In this document: positions 1 through 6,579 of the stretch, one piece after another | Layout of the letters: each line of letters opens with the position of its first letter | Numbering within the stretch: position 1 is the stretch's first letter | Source of the DNA: Flavobacteriales bacterium UBA2426 | GTDB lineage: Bacteria > Bacteroidota > Bacteroidia > Flavobacteriales_F > PHOS-HE28 | Length of the DNA stretch: 11,161 bases | Assembly (NCBI GenBank): GCA_002342985.1 | Contig: DDRC01000226.1 | Span: 3,726 to 14,886 of the forward strand | Reading direction: 5' to 3' | Notes under the pieces: model-generated | Seen by the model: only the letters and a program-made list of their open reading frames with translations | Told to the model about the DNA's origin: nothing | Databases searched by the model: none | Made by a program: the position numbers and the translations under genes

Positions 1-56
1 CCATCGGCGTCGTCATGGACGGTACGCACCGATGGCAGCGACTGGTGGTCCAGTGA
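1..56 (+). CDS. 3' end of a secreted protein, probable T9SS sorting-domain tail (partial)
   Basis: The third frame reads 17 codons, IGVVMDGTHRWQRLVVQ, and then TGA at 54-56. The pattern of short hydrophobic strand, Asp-Gly turn, basic or polar residues and a final Leu-Val-Val-Gln is how many Bacteroidota type A T9SS C-terminal sorting domains end. The two proteases on the minus strand of this window close in a comparable way. By inference the upstream gene encodes a protein exported across the outer membrane by type IX secretion. Only the tail is visible, so the passenger function is unknown. The first frame is also open across this stretch, but it runs into the next gene upstream of that gene's signal peptide and looks accidental. 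The call rests on 17 residues and is tentative. Confidence 0.45.
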   Translation, partial: IGVVMDGTHRWQRLVVQ

Positions 57-111
57 CGGCCGGCCATTGAACGGGCCGCCCCCGGCAGCGGTAGGTGGTC
101 ATCTTCTTGCG

Positions 112-119
112 CATCTTCG
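112..119 (+). promoter_or_regulatory. Candidate -7 promoter box (CATCTTCG) of the M14 peptidase gene
   Basis: CATCTTCG lies four bases upstream of the ATG at 124. It differs by one base from the TAyyTTyG box found before other genes here, which resembles the known Bacteroidota -7 element TAnnTTTG. The spacing to the ATG is identical to that of the fabG box (2980-2987). No clear -33 TTG element was seen. This is a weak individual call supported mainly by recurrence. Confidence 0.35.
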
Positions 120-123
120 GGCC

Positions 124-1839
124 ATGCGCTTCAGGTTGCTATTGGGATTCCTGTTCGCTGCCTGCGCTGCCTTGGGGCAATGGCGCTTCGAGGGCGACTC
201 CACGGTCACCTGGCAGCAGGCTGTTGCGCGCTATCAGGCGCTCGATGAGCGGCATCGGGGCGCCCGACTGTTCGAGATCGGGGCCGATGACGATGGCTCG
301 CCCATCCACCTGTTCGTGATCGGCGATGGCAGCGGCTTCACGCCGGACAGCATCCGCTCAGCCGGGAAGAGTATCCTCTGGGTCACCAACGGCATCCACC
401 CCGGAGAGCCCGACGGCATCGATGCCAGCCTGCTGCTGGCGCAAGCGCTGCTCGAGAGCGACCAGTACATGGGGCTGCTGGCGAATACCGCCGTGTGCAT
501 CGTGCCGGTGTACAACGTCAGCGGCGCGAAGCAGCGCAGCGCTACGAGCCGTGCCAACCAGAACGGCCCCGCCGAGTACGGCTTCCGGGGCAACGCGCGC
601 AACCTGGACCTCAATCGCGATTTCATGAAGATGGATTCGCGCGCAACATGGTCCATGGTGGAGGCGCTCCAGGCCTGGGACCCCGACATCTATTTCGAGA
701 CCCATGTGAGCAATGGCGCGGACCACCAGTACGTGATGGAACTCCTCACCACGCAGAAGGACAGGCTCAGCGGAGGACTCAGCGCCTTCATGACCCATAC
801 CATGGCGCCAGAGCTGCACGCCTGGATGGAGCGCAGGGGCTTCCCCATGTGCCCGTACTTCGAAACGCGCGGCGCGGTGCCGGAAGATGGGCTTTACGGA
901 TTCTACGATGGCCCACGCTACAGCTCGGGCTTCAACGCACTCTTCGACCGCATCGCGATCCTCAGCGAGAGCCACATGCTCAAGCCCTATGATGAGCGGG
1001 TGAATGCAACCTTTCAGCTGATGCTCGCCATGCTCGCGGTGATGGACGGCCATGGCGATGAGCTGCTGCGCCGTCGCGCGGAGGCCAGGCACTTCACGGC
1101 ATCCATGACCGAGCTGGGGATGAACTGGCGCCTGGATACAACAGCATGGACCGAGCTGCCATGGAAAGGGTATCAAGCAAAGCGCGTCGCCAGCGCCGTG
1201 AGCGGATTGGAGCGTGTGTTCTATGATCATGACCGGCCGACGGATACGGTGGTCCCCTGGAACGATACCTACCGTGCCTCGATGGTGAAGCGGAAGCCGG
1301 CGGGTTACATCGTGCCCGCCGCTTGGCGTGAGGTGGTGGCCAGGTTGAAGGCGAACGGAGTGCCCATGCGCGAGCTGCTGCGCGACTCGCTGCTCCGGGT
1401 CGAGCAGGACAGCATCGCCGAGTTCGCCACGGTGCGCTCGCCCTACGAGGGCCGCTACCTCCATCATGGCATCCGAACCCGTCCGTTGGAACTGCCCCTC
1501 ACGGTGGCCAAGGGCAGCTGGCTTCTCCCCATGGGTCACCCCACGGACCGCTATGTGATGGAGGTGCTGGAACCTGAAGGGGAGGACAGCTTCTTCGCAT
1601 GGGGCTTCTTCGACGGTGTGCTGCAGCAGAAGGAGTGGTTCAGCGATTACGTCTTCGAGGACATAGCCGCGGAGCTGCTGCGCAAGGATGCTGCGCTCAA
1701 GCAGGAGCTTGATGCCAGACGCGCGACGGACCCGGTGTTCGCTGCCGATGCCTGGGCGCAGCTCTACTTCATCTATCAGCGGTCACCGCATTTCGAGCGG
1801 GGCTTCAGGCGGTATCCGGTGCTCCGCTTGGTGCGGTGA
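124..1839 (+). CDS. Secreted M14-family zinc carboxypeptidase-like protein
   Basis: This 571-residue protein is predicted to hydrolyse peptides with a single catalytic zinc outside the cytoplasm. The ATG at 124 is chosen because it opens directly into a signal peptide (basic start, hydrophobic residues 5-17, likely cut after Ala-Leu-Gly at 18). Reading upstream to the TTG at 67 would bury it. The zinc-site pattern of family M14 is present: His92 and Glu95 in IHPGE, the NLDLNRDF segment at 160-167 (Asn/Arg substrate-binding type), and His194 in FETHVSNGADH as third ligand. Glu282 in ILSESH is the likely general base. Residues from about 330 to 571 form a C-terminal extension that I do not recognise. 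There is no T9SS sorting domain, so the protein is probably periplasmic. A Cys at 14 follows Phe-Ala-Ala, a poor lipobox, so lipidation is unlikely. Family assignment is firm; the substrate is unknown. Confidence 0.85.
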   Translation: MRFRLLLGFLFAACAALGQWRFEGDSTVTWQQAVARYQALDERHRGARLFEIGADDDGSPIHLFVIGDGSGFTPDSIRSAGKSILWVTNGIHPGEPDGIDASLLLAQALLESDQYMGLLANTAVCIVPVYNVSGAKQRSATSRANQNGPAEYGFRGNARNLDLNRDFMKMDSRATWSMVEALQAWDPDIYFETHVSNGADHQYVMELLTTQKDRLSGGLSAFMTHTMAPELHAWMERRGFPMCPYFETRGAVPEDGLYGFYDGPRYSSGFNALFDRIAILSESHMLKPYDERVNATFQLMLAMLAVMDGHGDELLRRRAEARHFTASMTELGMNWRLDTTAWTELPWKGYQAKRVASAVSGLERVFYDHDRPTDTVVPWNDTYRASMVKRKPAGYIVPAAWREVVARLKANGVPMRELLRDSLLRVEQDSIAEFATVRSPYEGRYLHHGIRTRPLELPLTVAKGSWLLPMGHPTDRYVMEVLEPEGEDSFFAWGFFDGVLQQKEWFSDYVFEDIAAELLRKDAALKQELDARRATDPVFAADAWAQLYFIYQRSPHFERGFRRYPVLRLVR

Positions 1840-1887
1840 ACGGGTAGGGGCTGACGTTTGTCTGCTCCGGTGCCCCGATGCGGCCTC

Positions 1888-1895
1888 TACCTTGT
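1888..1895 (+). promoter_or_regulatory. Candidate -7 promoter box (TACCTTGT) of the GreA/B-like gene
   Basis: TACCTTGT sits in the 76-base gap after the peptidase gene, 20 bases before the ATG at 1916. It fits the Bacteroidota -7 pattern TAnnTTTG except for the seventh base. No convincing -33 element was found. Confidence 0.4.
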
Positions 1896-1915
1896 GGCCT
1901 CAATCCAATTGAACC

Positions 1916-2374
1916 ATGGACCGTATCGCCACGAAGAAGGCCGTGCTGAAGGCAGCCCGAGCCCGGATGGAGAACACCGCCGCTGAGATCAAGGCGCGCA
2001 TCCAGGAGCTGAGGGCCGTGACCATCGGCGACGACAATGCAGAGACCGCCAGCCAGACCGAGAGCACGCGCGGCGGTGATGTGGACCTCATGAACTCGCT
2101 CGCGGCTCAGCTCGAGCACGTCCTGCTCGACCTCGACCGGCTGAGCATCGTTGCTCCGGAGGCGCCGATGGACAGCGTTCAATTCGGCGCCGTGGTGCAC
2201 ACCTCGGTCCGCAACCTGCTGATCGGCTTCAGCCTTGAGGAGTTCGACGCTGGCGGGCGGCGCTACCTCGGCGTCACCCCCAAGGCGCCTCTGGTGCAGG
2301 CGCTCTATGGCCGGAAAGCGGGCGAGCTGGTTTCGGTGAACGGCCAGGAGTACCGGGTGCAGGAGATCTGCTGA
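1916..2374 (+). CDS. GreA/GreB-superfamily transcription factor-like protein
   Basis: This is a 152-residue cytosolic protein. Residues 1-36 and about 53-80 look like two helices of a coiled-coil hairpin, joined by an acidic, polar turn (GDDNAETAS, 38-46). Residues 88-152 look like the FKBP-like C-terminal domain of the Gre/Rnk superfamily: FGAVVHT at 90-96, then a Gly-Val-Thr-Pro-Lys-Ala-Pro-Leu segment, AL.GRKAGE and a closing YRVQEI. In GreA, acidic residues at the coiled-coil tip (Asp41, Glu44 in E. coli) enter the RNA polymerase secondary channel and stimulate transcript cleavage. Asp39, Asp40 and Glu43 occupy a comparable place here, so polymerase binding is plausible but inferred. Similar small Bacteroidota proteins are sometimes misnamed 3-oxoacyl-ACP synthase; nothing in this sequence supports that. 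The start at 1916 is the first ATG, without a Shine-Dalgarno sequence. Confidence 0.7.
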   Translation: MDRIATKKAVLKAARARMENTAAEIKARIQELRAVTIGDDNAETASQTESTRGGDVDLMNSLAAQLEHVLLDLDRLSIVAPEAPMDSVQFGAVVHTSVRNLLIGFSLEEFDAGGRRYLGVTPKAPLVQALYGRKAGELVSVNGQEYRVQEIC

Positions 2375-2381
2375 GGCCGCT

Positions 2382-2389
2382 TTTCTTTG
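2382..2389 (+). promoter_or_regulatory. Candidate -7 promoter box (TTTCTTTG) upstream of the Tudor-like gene
   Basis: TTTCTTTG lies in the 46-base gap between two co-directional genes, 31 bases before the ATG at 2421. It has the TTTG half of the Bacteroidota -7 element but TT rather than TA at its first positions. It is the weakest of the set. Confidence 0.25.
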
Positions 2390-2420
2390 GCCCCGGGGTG
2401 CATCAACGCCCCCTTCAGCC

Positions 2421-2960
2421 ATGGAACTATACGATATCGCCATCGGCGCCCGGGTGAAGCACCCGACCCTCGGCGTGGGCGTGGTCTACGACCTGGATCC
2501 GCGCACCGTTCATGTCTTCTTCAAGGAACACGGCGAGCAGCCCGTGAGCCGGAGCTTCGAGGGCCTGGTGACCATTGCGCCCGGCGTGGAGCTCGGCCAG
2601 GAGCCGCTCGACCTTGATGCGGTGCGCGATTGCCTGCGAGAGGTGCTCGAGGAGATGCAGGTGCCGCAGCGGCCAGTGGACATGGCCCGGAAATTCGAAG
2701 GCGGCACCTTGGCGCTGCGGCCCAAGGACCCCGGCCTGCAGGGCAAGGAAATGCCCATCGACGACTTCTTCCACAAGATCGTGATGATCCGCGACCGCTT
2801 CAGGGTGCTGGAGCAGAAGATCAACGCGCACGAGCGGCTCAGCGAGCAGGACAAGGTGGAGCTGCAGCAGTACATCACCCGCTGCTACGGCTCGCTCACC
2901 ACCTTCAACATCCTCTTCGCCGACAAGGACGATCATTTCGTGGGTCAGAAAGGGGAGTAG
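2421..2960 (+). CDS. Conserved hypothetical protein with Tudor-like N-terminal domain
   Basis: I do not recognise a named gene for this 179-residue soluble protein. Residues 6-50 read as a small beta-barrel: G.RVKHPTLGVGVVYD, then VHVFFKEHGE and SFEGLV. This resembles the Tudor/SH3-like module at the end of PcrA/UvrD helicases and related RNA-polymerase-binding domains, which suggests a nucleic-acid or polymerase contact (inference). Residues 58-82 form an acidic helix. Residues 112-170 are helical, with a highly patterned segment (DDFFHKIVMIRDRFRVLEQK, then a QQYITRCYGSLTTFNILF stretch) that looks like the conserved core. There is no signal peptide or membrane segment. It lies 46 bases after the GreA/B-like gene and 31 bases before fabG, so joint transcription is possible. 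A role in transcription or repair would be a guess. Confidence 0.65.
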   Translation: MELYDIAIGARVKHPTLGVGVVYDLDPRTVHVFFKEHGEQPVSRSFEGLVTIAPGVELGQEPLDLDAVRDCLREVLEEMQVPQRPVDMARKFEGGTLALRPKDPGLQGKEMPIDDFFHKIVMIRDRFRVLEQKINAHERLSEQDKVELQQYITRCYGSLTTFNILFADKDDHFVGQKGE

Positions 2961-2979
2961 GCCTTCCCTCGCGCGCCCG

Positions 2980-2987
2980 TACTTTCG
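2980..2987 (+). promoter_or_regulatory. Candidate -7 promoter box (TACTTTCG) of fabG
   Basis: TACTTTCG ends four bases before the fabG ATG at 2992. It matches the Bacteroidota -7 pattern TAnnTTTG at all but one position. Initiation a few bases downstream would put the 5' end of the mRNA at or beside the start codon, giving an essentially leaderless transcript. No clear -33 TTG is visible in the GC-rich stretch upstream. Confidence 0.45.
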
Positions 2988-2991
2988 CCGC

Positions 2992-3741
2992 ATGGCACTA
3001 TTGAACGGAAAGGCCGCCCTGGTGACGGGCGGATCGCGCGGCATCGGCCGTGGCATCGTGGAGCGCTTCCTCGAGGAGGGAGCGGACGTGGCGTTCACCT
3101 ACGTGTCCAGCCCCGAGAAGGCGAATGCCCTTGCGGCTGAACTGGCCGCCAAGCATGGCCGCAGGGTGATGGCCATCCAGAGCGACGCCGGGAGCTTCGA
3201 CGGCGCCCAGGCGGCGGTGGACCGAATGGTGGGCGATTGGGGGCGCCTCGATGTGCTCGTGAACAACGCCGGCATCACCAAGGACCAGCTCCTCATGCGC
3301 ATGAGCGAGGCGGATTGGGATGCGGTGATCGCGACGAACCTGAAGAGCGTTTTCAACATGACGAAGGCGGTGATGCGCACCATGCTCAAGCAGCGCAGCG
3401 GCAGCATCATCAACATGAGCAGCGTGGTGGGCGTGAAGGGGAATGCGGGCCAGGCCAACTACGCTGCCAGCAAGGCCGGCATCATCGGTTTCACCAAGAG
3501 CGTCGCCCTTGAGCTGGGCAGCCGCAACATCCGCAGCAATGCGATCGCCCCCGGCTTCATCGAGACCGAGATGACCGGCGCGCTCGATCCCAAGGTGGTG
3601 GAGCAGTGGCGCGAGGGCATCCCCCTGAAGCGCGGCGGCACGCCCACCGATGTGGCCAATGCCTGCGTTTTCCTGGGCAGTGACCTCAGCGCCTACATCA
3701 CCGGGCAGACCCTGCACGTCTGCGGCGGGATGCTGACGTGA
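2992..3741 (+). CDS. fabG: 3-oxoacyl-[acyl-carrier-protein] reductase FabG
   Basis: This 249-residue cytosolic short-chain dehydrogenase/reductase probably performs the NADPH-dependent reduction of 3-oxoacyl-ACP in type II fatty-acid synthesis. The Rossmann fold begins at residue 7. TGGSRGIG at 12-19 binds the nucleotide phosphates and NNAG is at 91-94. The catalytic tetrad is Asn116, Ser144, Tyr157 and Lys161 (YAASK), with the same Asn-Tyr, Ser-Tyr and Tyr-Lys spacing as E. coli FabG. The PGFIETEM segment at 187-194 and the closing GQTLHVCGGM are typical of FabG. Length is standard. The start is fixed by the fold, since any later Met would remove the nucleotide-binding motif. No other fab gene or acpP is adjacent, so another acyl or acetoacetyl substrate cannot be excluded, but FabG is the best name. 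Confidence 0.9.
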   Translation: MALLNGKAALVTGGSRGIGRGIVERFLEEGADVAFTYVSSPEKANALAAELAAKHGRRVMAIQSDAGSFDGAQAAVDRMVGDWGRLDVLVNNAGITKDQLLMRMSEADWDAVIATNLKSVFNMTKAVMRTMLKQRSGSIINMSSVVGVKGNAGQANYAASKAGIIGFTKSVALELGSRNIRSNAIAPGFIETEMTGALDPKVVEQWREGIPLKRGGTPTDVANACVFLGSDLSAYITGQTLHVCGGMLT

Positions 3742-3859
3742 TCCTACGGCCCGGCCGCGAGAGGGTCAACCCGGCACTGGAGCCGCGCAGGCATTGCACC
3801 TGCAGGCATCGGCACCCTGCTCCGGCAGCCTCCGCCTCCCATCTGCACTGCGACTCCCG

Positions 3860-5944
3860 ATGAACCTCACCACCGCCCACACCCTCTGGATGGCTCCTTT
3901 GTGCCTGGCGCTGGGCGCTGGCGTGGCCTGGTGGCTCTACCGGCGGCAGCGCGGCAAAGAGGGCTTCACCCGGCGCATGGCCTGGGTGATGGCGCTCCTG
4001 CGCGCGGTGGCGGTCTCGCTCATCGCCTTCTTCCTGCTCGAGCCCATGCTGCGGTTGATGGTGAGGGAGGTGCGCAAGCCCGTGGTGGCCATCCTGCACG
4101 ATGGATCCTCCTCGTTGATGGCCGCCGGTGATACCGCTGCCCTGCGCACCGCGTATGCTGAGGAGCTGAGGCAGCTGGAGAAGGACTTGGGCGACCGCTA
4201 CCAGGTAAGGGCCTTCACTTATGGGGCGGGGCTGCGTGAGGGCCTGCTGTTCGACCAGGACGAGCAGTCGACCGATATCTCCGGTGCGCTCCGCGCGGTT
4301 CACGACCGACTGAGCGGACCGGACCTCGGCGCCGTGATCATCGATGGCGATGGCATCCAGAATCGCGGGCGGGACCCCCGGCTCGATGCCGACCGCTTGG
4401 GCGTCCCGGTATTCGCCATTGCCTTGGGGGATACCACCGTGAAGCCCGACCTGGCCGTGCGCGGCGTGGAGCACAACCGCATCAGCTTCCTGGGCAACGA
4501 GTTCCCGGTTCGCGTGCGGCTATCGGCGCATCACCTGCGCGGCGCTCGCACATGGGTGACGGTGAGCCATGCCGGGGCGGACCTGGCCTCGCAGGAGCTG
4601 GAAGTGCGCGGCGATCCCTTCCATCAGGAACTCACCTTCCTGATGAAGGCGGACAAGCCGGGTACACGTCGCTTCACGGTGGAGGCACGCCTCATCGACG
4701 GGGAGGCGTCAACCGCCAACAACCGGCTGGACTTCTTCGTGGAGGTCCTGGATGCGCGGCAGAAGGTGCTCCTGCTCGGCGCAGCACCGCATCCGGACCT
4801 GGGGGCTCTACGCAGCGCCCTGGGCGGCCTGGAGGGCTATGTGACAGAGGTCGCCTATGGGGGCGATTTCAGCGGCGCCCCCGAGGCCTATGACCTCATC
4901 GTGCTGCACCAGCTGCCCAACGGCCGGGGCGATGGGCGCGCCGTGATCGATCGGGCGCGCGCCAAGGGGATTCCCCTGCTCTTCGTGCTCGGGCAGGTCA
5001 CGGATATGGCGGCCTTCAATGGGATGTCCGCGGGGGTCCGGGTGACGGGGACCAGGACAGCCATCACCGATGCGCAAGCCGCCATTGCGCCGGAATTCGC
5101 GCTGTTCAGCCTGGAGCAGGACCTGGCCCAGGCCATGGAGCGCTTTCCGCCGCTTCAGGTGCCATTCGGGCAGTACGAGCTGCAGCGCGGTGCATCGGCC
5201 TTGGCCCGCCAGCGAGTGGGCGCCATCCGCACCGAGGCGCCCCTTATCGCCGTCACCCAGCAGCAAGGCCAGCGGGCCGCTGTCGTCTGCGGCGAGGGGC
5301 TCTGGCGCTGGCGGCTCGCCGATCACCAGGCTTCGGGCTCGCATGGGCGATTCGATCGCCTGGCCCACAAGCTCGTCCAATTCCTAGCGCTGAAGGCGGA
5401 CAAGGAGCGGTTCAGGGTGGAGCATGCCCCCGTGGTGCTTGGCAACGAACCGGTGCTCTTCACGGCGGAGTACTACAATGCCGCCTATGAGCCCGTGGCC
5501 GATGCGGAGGTGACCGCGGTCCTCACGTCGGATTCCGGCGAGGAGTATGCCTTCACTTTCCGCCCTTCCGACCAGGGCTATCGCCTCAATGCCGGGCAGC
5601 TGCCGGTGGGGCGCTACCGTTGGAAGGCGTTTGCCGCGCACAAGGGAGAGCGCCTCCAGGATGAGGGCGAGGTGTACGTGCAGGCACTCTATCTGGAGCA
5701 GGTGACCACGGTGGCCGATCACGCCCTGCTGGCCGACCTTGCAGCACGCACCGGTGGGCGTTTACTGAAGCCTGGCGCCCTTGCCGGCATCGCGGAATCC
5801 ATGGAGCAGGAGCGCGTGGCCGTGGCCCGTTCATTCGCCCAACCCCGCTTCTCTGACCTCATTGAATGGCGGTGGCTGTTCTTCCTCATCGCACTGCTCC
5901 TGGTGGCAGAATGGAGCCTCCGGCGGTGGAACGGCGCCTACTGA
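3860..5944 (+). CDS. Inner-membrane protein with von Willebrand A-like domain
   Basis: This is a 694-residue membrane protein. Two N-terminal membrane segments (about 8-27 and 41-62) flank a very basic loop (RRQRGKEGFTRR). A third (about 671-686) is followed by Arg-Arg near the C-terminus. By the positive-inside rule the large central part faces the periplasm. Residues 75-190 look like a von Willebrand A domain with a near-complete metal site: DGSSS at 81-85, Thr138-Asp139 in STDISGAL, and Asp162 in IIDGDG. An Ig-like beta region follows (about 200-295). Residues 301-510 resemble the class I glutamine-amidotransferase-like fold common in such proteins, without an evident catalytic Cys nucleophile. 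A further beta region covers about 520-610. The ATG at 3860 is chosen because it starts just before the first membrane helix; the in-frame TTG at 3794 would add 22 low-complexity residues. Its function is unknown. Relatives of this architecture are often annotated only as VWA-domain proteins. Confidence 0.75.
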   Translation: MNLTTAHTLWMAPLCLALGAGVAWWLYRRQRGKEGFTRRMAWVMALLRAVAVSLIAFFLLEPMLRLMVREVRKPVVAILHDGSSSLMAAGDTAALRTAYAEELRQLEKDLGDRYQVRAFTYGAGLREGLLFDQDEQSTDISGALRAVHDRLSGPDLGAVIIDGDGIQNRGRDPRLDADRLGVPVFAIALGDTTVKPDLAVRGVEHNRISFLGNEFPVRVRLSAHHLRGARTWVTVSHAGADLASQELEVRGDPFHQELTFLMKADKPGTRRFTVEARLIDGEASTANNRLDFFVEVLDARQKVLLLGAAPHPDLGALRSALGGLEGYVTEVAYGGDFSGAPEAYDLIVLHQLPNGRGDGRAVIDRARAKGIPLLFVLGQVTDMAAFNGMSAGVRVTGTRTAITDAQAAIAPEFALFSLEQDLAQAMERFPPLQVPFGQYELQRGASALARQRVGAIRTEAPLIAVTQQQGQRAAVVCGEGLWRWRLADHQASGSHGRFDRLAHKLVQFLALKADKERFRVEHAPVVLGNEPVLFTAEYYNAAYEPVADAEVTAVLTSDSGEEYAFTFRPSDQGYRLNAGQLPVGRYRWKAFAAHKGERLQDEGEVYVQALYLEQVTTVADHALLADLAARTGGRLLKPGALAGIAESMEQERVAVARSFAQPRFSDLIEWRWLFFLIALLLVAEWSLRRWNGAY

Positions 5945-6579
5945 TGGCCAAGGGCATGCACCGCGCCGCCTCGCGCCGCTTCGCCATCCTGGTTGCGCTG
6001 ACGGCCCTGTTGGTGGCCGGGTGGCTTGGCAGGACAACCTTGTTGCGCGCCACTGGCCATTTCCTGGTCCGCGAGGATGCGTTGGTGCCGGCCGATGCGA
6101 TCTACGTGCTGGGCGGTTCTCCGGAGGATCGCTCCATGGAGGCAATGCGCCTTCAGCGGGAGGGCTGGGCCCCGCGCATCATCTGCACCGGTGAGACGGT
6201 GAACGAACTGCTCCTGCTCCACGGCATCGCGCGCAGTGAGGCCGCGCTAGGCAGGGATGTGGCCCGTCGCGAAGGATTCCCCATGGACCGGATCGAGCTG
6301 GTCGAACGGGGCACCAGCACCTTCGAGGAGGCCTTGGCTGTGCTCGGGCATGCCCATGGCAGGGGCTACGATACGGTGATGGTGGTGACCACCGATTTCC
6401 ACACGCGCCGTGTGGGCCAGGTCTTCCGCAAGCGGCTGGAACCGGCCGGAATCACCGTGGTGGTGAGGGCTGCACGCTCCACGCGCTACGATGCCGAGCG
6501 GTGGTGGGCCAGCGAGGATGGGCTGATCATGGTCAACAACGAGATCATGAAACTGGGCTGGTACGCCCTGCACCACTGA
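5944..6579 (+). CDS. DUF218 (YdcF/SanA/ElyC-like) membrane-anchored protein
   Basis: This 211-residue protein has one membrane segment at about 12-29 after a basic start, so its body probably lies in the periplasm. DUF218 signatures occur in order: ADAIYVLGG at 50-58, an EAMRLQREGWAPRIICTG stretch ending at 83, ERGTSTFEEA at 121-130 and VVTTDFHTRR at 147-156 (His153 and Arg155/156 in the conserved cluster). Characterised relatives such as SanA and ElyC affect envelope integrity or peptidoglycan-precursor use in enterobacteria; the biochemical activity is largely unresolved. The start at 5944 overlaps the previous stop as TGATG, implying translational coupling with the VWA-like protein. An in-frame ATG at 5866 would lie inside the preceding gene's last membrane helix and is not preferred. 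The stop directly abuts the stop of the converging protease gene. Confidence 0.8.
   Translation: MAKGMHRAASRRFAILVALTALLVAGWLGRTTLLRATGHFLVREDALVPADAIYVLGGSPEDRSMEAMRLQREGWAPRIICTGETVNELLLLHGIARSEAALGRDVARREGFPMDRIELVERGTSTFEEALAVLGHAHGRGYDTVMVVTTDFHTRRVGQVFRKRLEPAGITVVVRAARSTRYDAERWWASEDGLIMVNNEIMKLGWYALHH

Noticed and set aside
57..78. Short inverted repeat cggcc/ggccg after the left-edge stop
   Set aside because: A five-base GC stem without a U tract is expected often by chance in DNA this GC-rich.
67..123. In-frame TTG start extending the M14 peptidase by 19 residues
   Set aside because: It would place a Pro/Gly-rich stretch before a well-formed signal peptide that begins at the ATG at 124.
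124..180. Possible lipobox (FAAC) in the M14 peptidase signal peptide
   Set aside because: Position -3 is Phe and the hydrophobic core continues past the Cys. Cleavage after ALG at residue 18 fits better.
358..1539. Long open frame on the minus strand opposite the M14 peptidase
   Set aside because: The translation is rich in His, Arg and Ala without domain patterns, as expected for an antisense shadow in GC-rich DNA. The plus-strand gene has a signal peptide and zinc motifs.
3742..3859. Search for a promoter box before the VWA-like gene
   Set aside because: The 118-base gap has no acceptable TAyyTTyG match. CATCTGCA near 3839 is too far from the pattern, so no promoter is called.
5866..5943. 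Upstream ATG for the DUF218 protein
   Set aside because: It lies within the preceding gene's terminal membrane helix. The ATG at 5944 gives a TGATG coupled start and a normal N-terminal membrane anchor.
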